NCBI GenBank assembly: GCA_963693085.1
Contig: OY856409.1
Span: 237,142,558-237,206,557, forward strand
DNA length: 64,000 nt
Direction of reading: 5' to 3'
Source of the DNA: Alisma plantago-aquatica
Lineage: Eukaryota > Streptophyta > Magnoliopsida > Alismatales > Alismataceae
Shown here: positions 21,341 to 31,872 of the stretch, in pieces
Position numbering within the stretch: position 1 is the first letter of the stretch
Layout: the number at the start of each line of letters is the position of its first letter
Made by a program: the position numbers and the translations under genes
The notes under the pieces: model-generated
What the model saw: the letters and a program-made list of their open reading frames with translations, nothing else
The model's database searches: none
What the model was told of the DNA's origin: nothing

Positions 21341-23752
21341 TATTGACTACAGTGCTGAATGCAAAGGCAATGTCTGGACGGATGATGGTTAGGTAAATCA
21401 ACTTCCCAACCATTCATCGGTATTGTTCAGGATCATGAAATGAATCCCCCTTAGATGTTACTTTTATGTGATAGTCCATTGGAGAGGTGACATGCTTGAA
21501 TTCAAGAATGTTGGAATCATCAAGAAGATCTTAGACATATCTCCGCTATGAGAGGTAGATGCCTCTATTGGAACAAAAAGCTTCAATACCCAAAAAATAG
21601 CAAAGATGACCAAGGTCCTTTGTGTGAAAATGTGATTTGAGAGATTCTTTCAAAGCTGAAATGCTTATAGTGTTAGTGCTAGTAATGATAATATCATCAA
21701 CATAGACTACGAAAATGATAATTCTCGACGGTGTTTTGGAGGAGAAGAGATTGTGGTCACTGGAAGATCTAGAAAACCCAGAGTGGAAAGGACACCACTG
21801 ATATTCGCAATTCCCCCGTCACATTTACGGATGGATCACTGAAAATCATCCAACAATGTGGTAGTGTGAACCATTCACCAAAACAAAACTTCGGTCTGTG
21901 CATTATAAACCTCTATGTCCATTCAACTTGATGTCTGTTGCTAAACTTGTTTATGCCTTTTAATGCAACATAATATTCGGTAGTCATGGCTCTGCATTAC
22001 ACGATTCTTGAAATTTGAAGATGATTGGTTCATGTTTTAGAGATGATGATCTTTACTACTTTGGTGATGGTGCTTCTCAGTCTGCCCTTGTTTCTTTTTT
22101 CCCCTTCAACTTCATCAACGCTACAACCACCCCTCCCTAGAAAAGCTCAAACGGTTGGGTCCATCTTTATTTAGTTAAAAAAGTCTTCCATGCGATTTTT
22201 GTTAATTAGGGAAGCAACACAGATTCCTTTTCCTCACACAACGTAATTTCGTTCAAAAGTAGTTTTTGATCTGCTTCATAGTGACTTTTATGGTCCTTTT
22301 CAAACCACCAGTTATCATGGATTTCAATATTCTACTACTTACCTTGATTTCTCTAGGACTTTGATATATTTGTTGAAATCTTGTGATGAGATGATTGGTA
22401 TATTCAAAACATTTTATAAGATGATTTCAATACATTTTTGTAAATCCATAAAAATTATTTGAACTGACAGTGCTTAAAAATACATATCATGTTCCATGAC
22501 GTCTTTTTGTTCCATAAATGGGGTAGTCCAACAAAGGTCTTGTGCTCACACTCAACAAAATGGCGTCACTGAGCGTAAGAATAGGAAATTGCTGGACACT
22601 ACACATGCTCTTCTTTTTCAGGCTTAGTTACCTAAATCCCACTCGTCTAAAGCCGTCATCACATTCTGCTACTTTATCATCCGATATCCATCTTTTGTGC
22701 TCCAAAACAAGGTTCCCTTTTTGCTTGTTTTCCCGGATGCAAAGATTTTTCATCTCCCTCACTCCCTATCTCTGTTTTCGGTTGTACCGTATTCGTTCAT
22801 AAGTTTCATCTGAAGGTAGGTAAACTTGATCCAAACTATGTGAAAATGGTTTTCCTTGGCCATCCCACCTTCCAAAAAGGTTACAAGTGTTATAGTCCAA
22901 GCAACCTTCACATGCATATCTCTCCGGATGTCACCTTCCATGAGCTCAACATTTTCTTCGCCACACCATCCTCGTCTTCTCCTTTGACCCAAAATGAGTT
23001 TGTTGATTTGATCTATTTGATCTTGTAGAGTCTATACCTATGGAATCTCCTCCCACTGATCCTCCACCACATCCTGTTCCTCCTAAACCTGGTCAGAGTA
23101 TGCCAATGTCTATCACCGGTGCCCAACGCTGAATCCCAAGCTTCAGGACACATGTCAATCATCCAATTCCTAGGATTCTACACACCTTGTAGCATTTTGA
23201 AAATGTATACTTTCTTACACTCTTCACCATCTCATTTCTCATACATGTTGAAACGTTATAAACTTTCTCGCTATGCTAAAACTATTTTGAAATTTGAAAA
23301 AATATTGTGAGGCTCTTTGACACATGCTAGAAGAAATGACAACCGCATGAGAATGGAACTTGGGAATTTGTCCCATCGTTGACAGACAAGAACATTATGG
23401 GTTATTGCTGGATCTTCTCCATCAAGTTCAAATCTGAGAACTCCATTGAATGTCTCAAAGTCAGCCTAGTAGCCAAAGGTTTCACCCAAACATATGGCTA
23501 GACTTCTTTGAAAACTTTTTTGCTGGTCACTCGTAGCATCAGATCACATTATTCTTTAGCAACTCAAATGAACTGTCCCCTGTTCCATCTTGATATGTAA
23601 AAATGCCTTCCTCCATGGTTAGCTGGAGGAAGAGCCGAAGAGGTTAACGTGACAACCATCATATTTTACAACTAAAGAGGAGTCTTCTCACATATTCCGC
23701 CTCAAACACTCACTATACGGCCTCAAGCGATCTCTACGGGAATGGTTTGAGA

Positions 23753-26700
23753 CAAGGAATTTAATGACCGATACCGATGCCGTTTCGACAGCTTGGATAT
23801 AGATATTTACCGGTATACCGACGGAAATATCCACAGATGCAACCCTGGCCATATCGACGCCAAAATGAACGAATCAAATCATGAAATTTTACAGGCGCGG
23901 TTTCAACATCTAGATGCAACGTTTTATGCAATAAAATTCTATATTGGGTATGTGGGGGGGGGTCAATCATGTGGGAGGTAAGGAATCTGTCCTTTTTTGG
24001 AGATTTCTATGGAGGATTTCGATGAAAAAAATGCAAGAATTAAGATCTGAAATTTTACTAGCACAATCCATAAACTCATGTTTAGACATACAACAAACAT
24101 ATAACGACATAGTAAATTACTAACTCATATCAGTTGTATGTTGAGTGGCACGCTGGTTCTCTATACATTATGTTGTTGATATGGGCCACATATTGCTCCC
24201 ATGTCATGTAACTTCTGTAAGACTTGTTGTAGGAAACAACATGCTCCTCATACACTTCAGGATTGGCAAACTGTATCATCCCAAACTTTGGAAAATGTTC
24301 TTCCAAATCTTTGAGATATTTTTCTTTGGTTGCTGAAATCAATGGAGGTTGAGTAGAAGCAGGAGGAGGTGCCCATGCTCGAGAAGCTTGATGTTGAGGA
24401 GCTTGAGGTTGAGTAGAAGCAGGATGAGGTGCCCATGCTCGAGGAGCTTGAGGTTGAAGAAAAGGAGGTTGTAATGGTACACCGACAATAGGATAAACTG
24501 TAGTATGCCCACCACTCCATGTTTGACCTCCATCACCAGAGTATGCTTCGGTGTTCACCCGAAAGCATCCATAAGGGCTACAGACAGAGTATGCTTCGTG
24601 ATATCCCAAGCCTACTTCTATTCTTGGTGGTGGTTCAACTTGATATCCAAAATACTCATGTTGGGACTGAGATGGATATGAAAGTGTTTGCCCAAATAAC
24701 ATATCTCCAAATGAATGCTGAGATTGAGAGACATATGCTCATGGCATCCATTGAATCAACAAGATCATAATAATAATCACTTTGGCTCTGGTATTGTGGT
24801 TGTGGTGGAGGTGCACCACTGTAATCCTTCCCAGTTTGAGTTTTTCTCCTTTGAAATGTTTTATCAGCCATGGGATATTCCTGTTTTGGTGGAGGTGTAG
24901 CCCTAGTAACATGACTAATACAAGGCCGGTCATCATTTTGAGGATCAACAACTGGAGGATATTCTGGAGAGCGTTGGCTGCGATTATCACCATCATTGCC
25001 ACCATCATCAGACTTAGATTTGGAACCAGATATAGAAGAAGAAGAATCTGAGCTATCTAATTGTTCTTCCACTTCTCTATTGATTTCCATATCAGTATTA
25101 ACATGTGCAGCTTCAGGATCAAGTCTTTCTGGCGGGGTATCAATAATAATATCATCACCATTATTTGCATCAAATTGCTCTTCTATATATGGATCTGGAC
25201 ATCCATCTAAATTATCAAGAACAGGACGACCTATTTCATTCATCCATTCCTCTAAAGGATTTTTTGAATCATCCTCTAGTCCTCTTCGTCTTTCTGTGTT
25301 AAAAGTATATGTGGTGTCAATGGGATCATGGACAACAACAAAATCCACTTCCTTGTAGTTGGCATCTCGTATTGCTCGAGCCCTCAACCGCATGTTGTAG
25401 TGAACCTAGACAAGATCCCTCAACTTGTTTGCACCAGGCCTGTTCCTTCTCTTTGAGTGTATCAAATTGAAAGTGCTCTAATTTCTTTCACAACACCCTG
25501 CAGAAGTTGTTTGAGCTAGGATGCGAATAGCCACTTTTCTTAAATGGGGGGTACCTGTTCCATTCCAAACCCACCACTCACAAGGATCACCTGCCTCGCG
25601 GTCAACAACTGCATTTGGATGGCTAAAGCGTCCAGTGCTTTCACGAAACTGGCGCAACTATAAAAATAATATATACGATATTGAGATGATGAAATCAAAG
25701 GAAAGACTAATGAAAAATTAAGAATGTAAGTTATATAGTTATATACCTCTTCCAGTACTAGCAATCGCTCTTCTGGAGAGGTAATGAACTTGTTAGTGAC
25801 ATCTCTCATTGCATTCGTTAGAGTCGCATTCAAGCCCAACGTTCGTGAGTATTAGAACCTCAGATTCAAATAGTAAGCTGCCACAAATTTAAATAAGGAA
25901 ATAAAAATGACATTTTATTTGTTGACTATGAGTTAGACCAATAACTTGGAAGTTAGAATATAATTGAGATATATACCTGCTTTATGCAATGGATGCAAAA
26001 GCATATTTGTCCAACGGTTCTGATAAATTCTTATGTATTGCTCATTGGACCTAGGAGCTGCTTCTTTGATATTGTCCACCATTGAGGTCATTGCATCATA
26101 TAGGAAAGACATTGTTGCAGTTTTGTCACCATCTACCAACCTCAATACTTTGACAGTGGGTTCCATTATTCGCAACACTCTAGTAACCTTATCCCAAAAA
26201 AGGTCGGTTGGCAATCAACTCCTCAATTCTTCTGCCAATCGGGGTGTTGTGCTTCTTCATGGAGGTCCACTCCACTCCATTGAATAGCCTCCTAAGTCCA
26301 TCCTTTTTGGACTTTAACGATTGTAAGGCAAGAAAATTTGTTGCAAATCTAGTTGCCCCTGTTCTAATTAAATCACCACCAAAATACTCAGGTCGCCTCA
26401 TTGCATTTAGCAGAAAAGAATGGTTGTAGATGAATCCCGTGATCAATCTACCATCAATGACAACAGATTTGATGAAATCAATTGAGCCCGTGTCCTTAAG
26501 AATGAGATCTATGCAGTGGGCAACACATGGTGACCAATAGACCGGATATTTCTTCATTAAACTCTCGTCGGCCTTCTTGAAGGAAGAAGCATTATCAGTA
26601 AGTATCTGCACCACATTCTCCACAACAACCTGCTTCGTGTATGTCTTCATTAGTCTCTTTATGTATCTGTGGTTCCTGACCTCACCTGAAGCATCAACAG

Positions 26701-28789
26701 AGTCTAGAAAAACTGTAGATCCATGACAATGTACAAGAAAGTTGATAACTTGCCTTCTATTTCCACTAGTCCACCCATCACACATAAGTGTGACGCTATA
26801 TTCAGACCACATGTTTTTGGTCTGAAATCCATGCTTGTACATCCTTCTTCTCTAGTGGAAGATACTTGTTCATTAATTCATATGAACTGGGGACCTTGAT
26901 GCCCCTACCAGACTCCCCTATCACATCTACCATATTTTGCAGGTAGGCTTCAGTTGCAACATGTGCAGGTATACCATGAGCAAAGAAGAACTTGCCCACT
27001 GCCTTGCCAACCTTATCTTTTGTACCAGTGAACATTGCTTTGAGGCTTTTTTGCCTAGCCTCTTGCTTCCTAACCCCTGTCTCATCAACATTCCTCAATC
27101 TCACACTAGCAGAACGGAAAAGTGTATCAATACCTCCTTTTTTCCTTTTACCATGACCAGCTCGGCCTTCATCGTCACCTAGGTCAACAACAGGAATGCG
27201 TGCAGTCCCACTGCCTCCACCTACACCAGATGGCCCATACCTCCTTGTAATCCGAGCTGCCTCCTCCCTTTCCCACTCACTTCTACGAGATCCTCTGATA
27301 GCATGTCTATACATACGACGTGAATAGGTTGTATCACATTCAGGAGGATATCCAATATCATCATCAGATTCAGCAGAAGAACCTGTAGGCCTAACATCAA
27401 ACAATGTATCTGTGTAAGCCCTGTCAACCTCCTTCATCTTTTGTTGTTTTTATTTCTTTGCACCCATAAGTTTCTTGAAATCATCTCTAACACTTTGGGG
27501 ACACCTTTGGCACATTGCTACATTTTTGTCACCACCAGTAATGTGACGTTTAAATCTAGTAATCCCCCCTCCACCAATTGTCTTCTTACAGTAATTGCAA
27601 ATTATCTTTCCCTTGTTCCCATCAACAGGCATGCAGTGATTCCATGCAAAATCCACATCCTTAGCTCCAACATTACTGGTCCCAGCACCCTCACTATCGC
27701 TTGAAGACATCTCCTCAAAAATCAAAAGTCAACACTGCAAAAAGATAGACAAAAAAAATTAGGTTTATGAAATCAAAACCATTAAGTTGCAAGAAATTAA
27801 TCTATTTGATGTATTATAGAATCAAACACAATACTTTAAGTGTATAAATGTTAAATGTATTTATAGAATCAAACACAATTTTTTAAAGATTTTTATTACC
27901 AAGAAAAAAGGGTTAAATAAAAAAAGTCTGAACTTATTTAAAAAATATAAAATTTGATATTTATCTAGTATTAAAGCAAGTGATGTGTTACAAATTACTC
28001 ATTCCATCTTGTATAACACTAACACACATATTTCTATAGAAAAAAAATGTATTTTTTTTTATTTTCAGCATTTTTAATAAATGAAAATTCGAAAAATATA
28101 AATATTTTAACTATATTTTTGTTTGTATTTGTTCATATTAGTATTTGGTACAACTTCTACTAAACCTAAGTTAGATACCTATTATTAATTGTACTTATTG
28201 TATTATTACGAATTTAATATTAATTAGTGAAATTATATGATAATATTAATTAATAGTAGTAAATCTAGTGATACATTAGTAGATCTACATAATATAATCA
28301 TAGATCTATTGTTAAATAGCATTAATCCTAAGTTTTTTGGAGTAGATCTAGGATTTGGGTGTATTTAGAGAATTTTGGAGAACTTCTATGGTGAAAATAG
28401 AAGGAAATAGAGTGGGGAGGGGTTGGAAATGATGAGAAATGAAAGAAATTAAGAAAACATACCTTGATTAGGGCTGATTTGAGCTCCAAGGAAAGAAATT
28501 GCCCCCAATCTCCAAGTTTCTCCACTCAAACAACAGCTGCAGCAAAAGGTTTGCAAAAACCGGTATGTCGGGGCGGCATACCGCCGATATCGCCCTTAAG
28601 TGGGGCTTTTTGCATGCGGCACCCCCGATATTTGCCGATATCGGGCGGTTTTACCGGTAAGTCCATCGGTTTACCGATATTTGCAATCCCCGCGGCAGAC
28701 TTGCTCAAACCGATGACCGATGGCGTTGATATCAGTATACCAGTATACCGGTCGGTATACCGACGGTACCGTCGATATCTCATCCCATG
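23753..28789 (-). mobile_element. Full-length hAT transposon (5,037 bp)
   Basis: Inserted in the RT codons of copia D. The left end is CAAGGAATTTAATGACCG and the right end reversed is CATGGGATGAGATATCG. The exact 8-bp duplication GTTTGAGA is at 23745-23752 and 28790-28797; removing the element restores the copia reading (the EWFE/WFEK junction). The terminal 100-200 bp hold many palindromic GGTATACCG and CGATATCG motifs, probable transposase binding sites. The transposase pseudogene runs right to left at 24130-27725. The related element at 1-868 is a deletion derivative of the same family. Confidence 0.96.
24130..27725 (-). pseudogene. hAT transposase (BED - DUF659 - hAT-C), broken
   Basis: A plant hAT transposase, which cuts and pastes the element by binding its ends. 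In order: BED finger (CNYC, FKRH, CQRC; 27500-27600); an acidic/basic linker; DUF659 and RNase H-like core (YSVTLMCDGWTSGNRR, FLVHCHGSTVFLDSVDASGE, VQILTDNASSFKK, YWSPCVAHCIDLILKD; 26300-26840) with the first two catalytic Asp in CDGW and TDNA; IMEPTVKVLRLVDGD (about 26170); then after a GT-AG intron of about 90 bp (25658-25747) the dimerisation region (WWVWNGTGTP, TTSAGCCERN, HYNMRLRARA; 25380-25560). A C-terminal extension of about 400 residues follows, acidic then rich in Gln, Pro and Ala. Breaks: TAA at 27450, frameshifts near 26820, 26200 and 24710, and TAG at 25478 and 25406, the first replacing the conserved Trp after CERN. So it cannot make a working protein. Confidence 0.92.
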
Positions 28790-29829
28790 GTTTGAGAAGG
28801 TTTGTGGTGTCCTTTTCACTATGACTTTTTCTAAATCTTCCAACAACCGTAGTCTCTTCTCTAAAACTTCGATCGGTATCATCTTCCTTGCCATCTATGT
28901 TGATGATATAATTATTATTGGCGGTGACACTACATGGATTTCAACCTTGAATGAGTCTCTCAAATCAGATTTTCACACGAAAGACCTGGGGCAACTTCGC
29001 TACTTGGGCATTGAAGTTTTACGTTCTAAAAGTGACATCTACCTCTCACAACGAAAGTATGTCTTGGGACTATTTGGGCCTGCTCAACTACAAGCATGGC
29101 TCCTCTCTGATGGACTATCACACCAAAGTCACGTATGAGGGAAGACCTTCCATGATCCTGAGCGATACTGAAGCACAGTTGGAAAGTTGATTTATCTCAC
29201 GATCACCTGACCAGGCATTGCCTTTGCAGTTAACGTAGTGAGTCAATACATGGCTCGACTTCTTGCCTGGATACAGATACAACATATTCTGTGATATCTA
29301 AAAAATGTACAAGGAAGGGGTCTTCTCTCTAGAAAGCCTCCTCGAGATATGTCCCTAACATGTTATGCTGATGCTGATTGGGCTAGGGATGTCAATGTTA
29401 GGAGATCCATATTTGACTACTGTGTCTTCTTGGGAATCACCCCGTCAGTTGGAGTAAGAAGTAATCAGTAGTTGCTCGTTCCAGCAATGACATAAAAATT
29501 GGGGCATGGCCCATGCTTTTTGTGAGATTCAATGGGCAACATAATTCTTCAAGAACTTGGCCAACCTACATCCACTCTAGCTAAATCGAAATGTGACAAG
29601 CAAGCTGCTAATCATATAGCCAATGACCCTATGGTTTGAGTGCACCAAACAAATAAAGTTTGATTGTCATTTTGTACGAGATCTGATTCATGTCAAGAAG
29701 CTTACCACACCATATGTGAAGACTGGAGAACAAACTGTCAAATTTTTCACCAAGCCACCTCCACCTACTTCCTTCTACTACATGTATAGCAAGCTGGGAA
29801 TACATGATACTCTCTAGCTTGAGGGGGAG

Positions 29830-30020
29830 TGTTAGTGTAATGAACAATTCTATTTTATTTGGTTAATTAGGACTAATGGGCCTCATCTATTCAATCCCGT
29901 CAGCGTCAATCTATTTATCATATTGTGTTCCACATGTACACTGTAGCTTAAGTCAAGTCTATATATAGGACTCATTGTACTCCGTCTTATACTAATCAAA
30001 TTGGTCCTCTTTTAGTCAAA
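29830..30020 (+). repeat. Copia D 3' LTR
   Basis: Starts TGTTAGTGTAATG right after TTGAGGGGGAG. It is homologous along its length to the copia C LTR (18735-18925), including AGGACTAATGGGCC and the TATATATA...CTCC promoter-like part. The right end is set by that homology. Confidence 0.75.
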
Positions 30021-30676
30021 GTGGGGATAAACGGAGAAGGGAAATGACAGGTTCTTGAGAAGAAGAGAACATACATAAAGATTTATTGCTAGCACACATG
30101 ACCAAATAGCAAGTACTGCAGCCTGTAGATCAATGTTCAAAATTTTGTAGAAATTGGCGAAATTTCGCTAATTATTTCGATGCCGCCAATGATCGGACAT
30201 AGAAATGGCCTTACATGTCTGTACGTAGGGAATTTCACCAGAAAAAATTTAAATTTCGACAATTATTTCGAATTTCGACGAAATTAGGTAAATTTCGATG
30301 AAAAAAAGGCCCATTTGGTCCGCATTTCGACGAAATTTTGAAAAATACATCTATCATTTCGAGAAATGGGGTACGGTGTCTGCAGATTTTACTATGTGAT
30401 TCCTTGGGCCTGTTAGGGGCAATCTAAGTTATGTTTCTTCTCTTCCTAACCTAATTCTACCTCTCTCTCCTATTCAGTCACAATATACTCCGACTTTTTG
30501 AAAAAGTCGCGTTTAAAACACGATTTTTTCCTAGACGTATCAAACAGACGAATAATTCCCAATTTGAGCATAGTCACAATATACTACGTTTTATTCCCGT
30601 ATTATTCACGAATTTGACGTTTTCTTCCCGTTTTCTACTTTTTTTATGTACTTTCTAATTTTATACTATTTAAGAC

Positions 30677-31583
30677 CAAGGAAGCACAGACACGTTTCTA
30701 GACACGGACACTGACACGGATACGGACACGGGACACGGCAAATTTAAAAAATGTAGGACACGGACACGACATTGGATGAGGGGAAAATGTTTTTTTTATA
30801 TATCAATATGTGTGGATGTATGATGTATGAACTGGAATTTATTTTTAAGTTTGTCCAGATTAAGGTATCTATGTATATATAATCTTATATGCATGTAGAG
30901 GTGTGTCTTTGTGTGTGTAGTAGATATAATGTGAAGAACAAAACTAAACACGTAGTTTTTGTAAATATAGTATATTACAGAATATTTATATATATGAGGT
31001 TCATATTACTCATTTAACCAGCTTATTAGACCATAATTTGATTCATATTTATATATATAATCTTATATGCATGTAGAGGTGTGTCTTTGTGTGTGTAGTA
31101 GATATAATGTGAAGAACAAAACTAAACACGTAGTTTTTGTAAATATAGTATATTACAGAATATTTATACATATGAGGTTCATATTACTCATTTAACCAGC
31201 TTATTAGACCATAATTTGATTCATAGTATCTGATTCAGTGCTTAGACTTTACATATTGTTTTTTCTTTCAACAGATTTGCTTGTAATTGTGATCAGATCT
31301 TAGCTCTCTGTGACATTTTCTCAGTGATAGGACATGAACAGCAGCTGTATATTCAAAATTTGCATGGTCAAATATGGTATTACAGCAGCATCTGCTGTAG
31401 TGAAGTGTCCAGGAAGTGTCCGGGCAGTGTCCAGCTGTGTCCGGTGTGCTGAAAAAAACTAAATTGAACTGGACACGTCCCAGCCGTGTCCAAAACGTTT
31501 TGGGCCGTGTCCGGGAAGTGTCCGTGTCCGAAATGTGTCCGACACGGACACGGGGGCTGTCTAGAAGTGTCTGTGCTTCCTTG
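30677..31583. mobile_element. hAT-type element, CAAGGAAGCAC family, copy 1 (inner)
   Basis: Nested in 30475-32023. Its ends are exact inverse repeats over CAAGGAAGCACAGACAC. The exact duplication TTTAAGAC is at 30669-30676 and 31584-31591. GGACACGG / CCGTGTCC motifs are repeated in both ends. A 178-bp direct duplication lies inside (about 30873-31228, two near-identical units). A second copy is at 35355-36034. Confidence 0.97.
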
Positions 31584-31602
31584 TTTAAGACTAACTTGAT
31601 TT

Positions 31603-31785
31603 GAGTGTGTGTGTGTGTGTGTGTGTGTGTTTGTGTTTGTATATGTAAATACACACACACACATAAGTATATGCATGTATCATGTATGTATGTGTTATAT
31701 ATGTTGCAATAGATGTATAGATATGTACTTATATATCGGGCACTATATGTATTGTGTTATATATATGTGCAATACACACACACAT

Positions 31786-31869
<84 letters not shown>
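31603..31869. repeat. Microsatellite cluster (GT)n, (CA)n, (TA)n
   Basis: A GT run at 31603-31631, a CA run at about 31779-31806 and a perfect TA run at 31807-31869, in the right half of the 30475-32023 element. They create long false frames on both strands. Confidence 0.95.

Positions 31870-31872
<3 letters not shown>

Larger units (their letters stand above)
18926..21793 (-). pseudogene. Copia C: RT-RNase H half, truncated
   Basis: The minus-strand 3' half of a copia element. From right to left: SGFSRSSSDHNLFSSK, VVYVDDIIITS (RT YVDD, near 21690), FHTKDLGHL, MDYHIKV, WMVGKLIYLTIIRPDIAFAF; then, beyond an insertion, RILPYPKGTPGRGLFYKK and VDWVGDVNDRRSKSGY. It carries stops (for example in the HW segment). 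The hAT-type element 19514-21340 splits it between the RT and RNase H parts. The upstream RT, integrase, protease and gag are missing: homology stops near 21793, where the same family begins again on the + strand. Confidence 0.85.
21805..29829 (+). pseudogene. Copia D: decayed gag-pol, split by a hAT
   Basis: A + strand copia pol with many stops. Visible in order: VTFTDGS (protease region, 21818), NLKMIG...DDLYYFGDG (22010-22070), HSDFYGPFQTTSYHGFQY (integrase start, about 22275), CAHTQQNGVTERKNRKLLD (catalytic Glu segment, about 22540), SLAIPPSKKV near 22850, then RT at 23390-23750 up to LKHSLYGLKRS..EWFE. The RT resumes at 28790 with WFEKVCGVLF and continues IYVDDIIIIGGD (28900), FHTKDLGQLRYLGIEVLRSK, and RNase H (YADADWA near 29370; the KFDCHFVRDLI segment at 29655). 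A polypurine tract lies at 29819-29829. The 5' part (gag, 5' LTR) is missing at the junction with copia C. Confidence 0.88.

Noticed and set aside
24145..25358. Plus-strand frames over the hAT transposase
   Set aside because: They are antisense shadows of the transposase C-terminal part.
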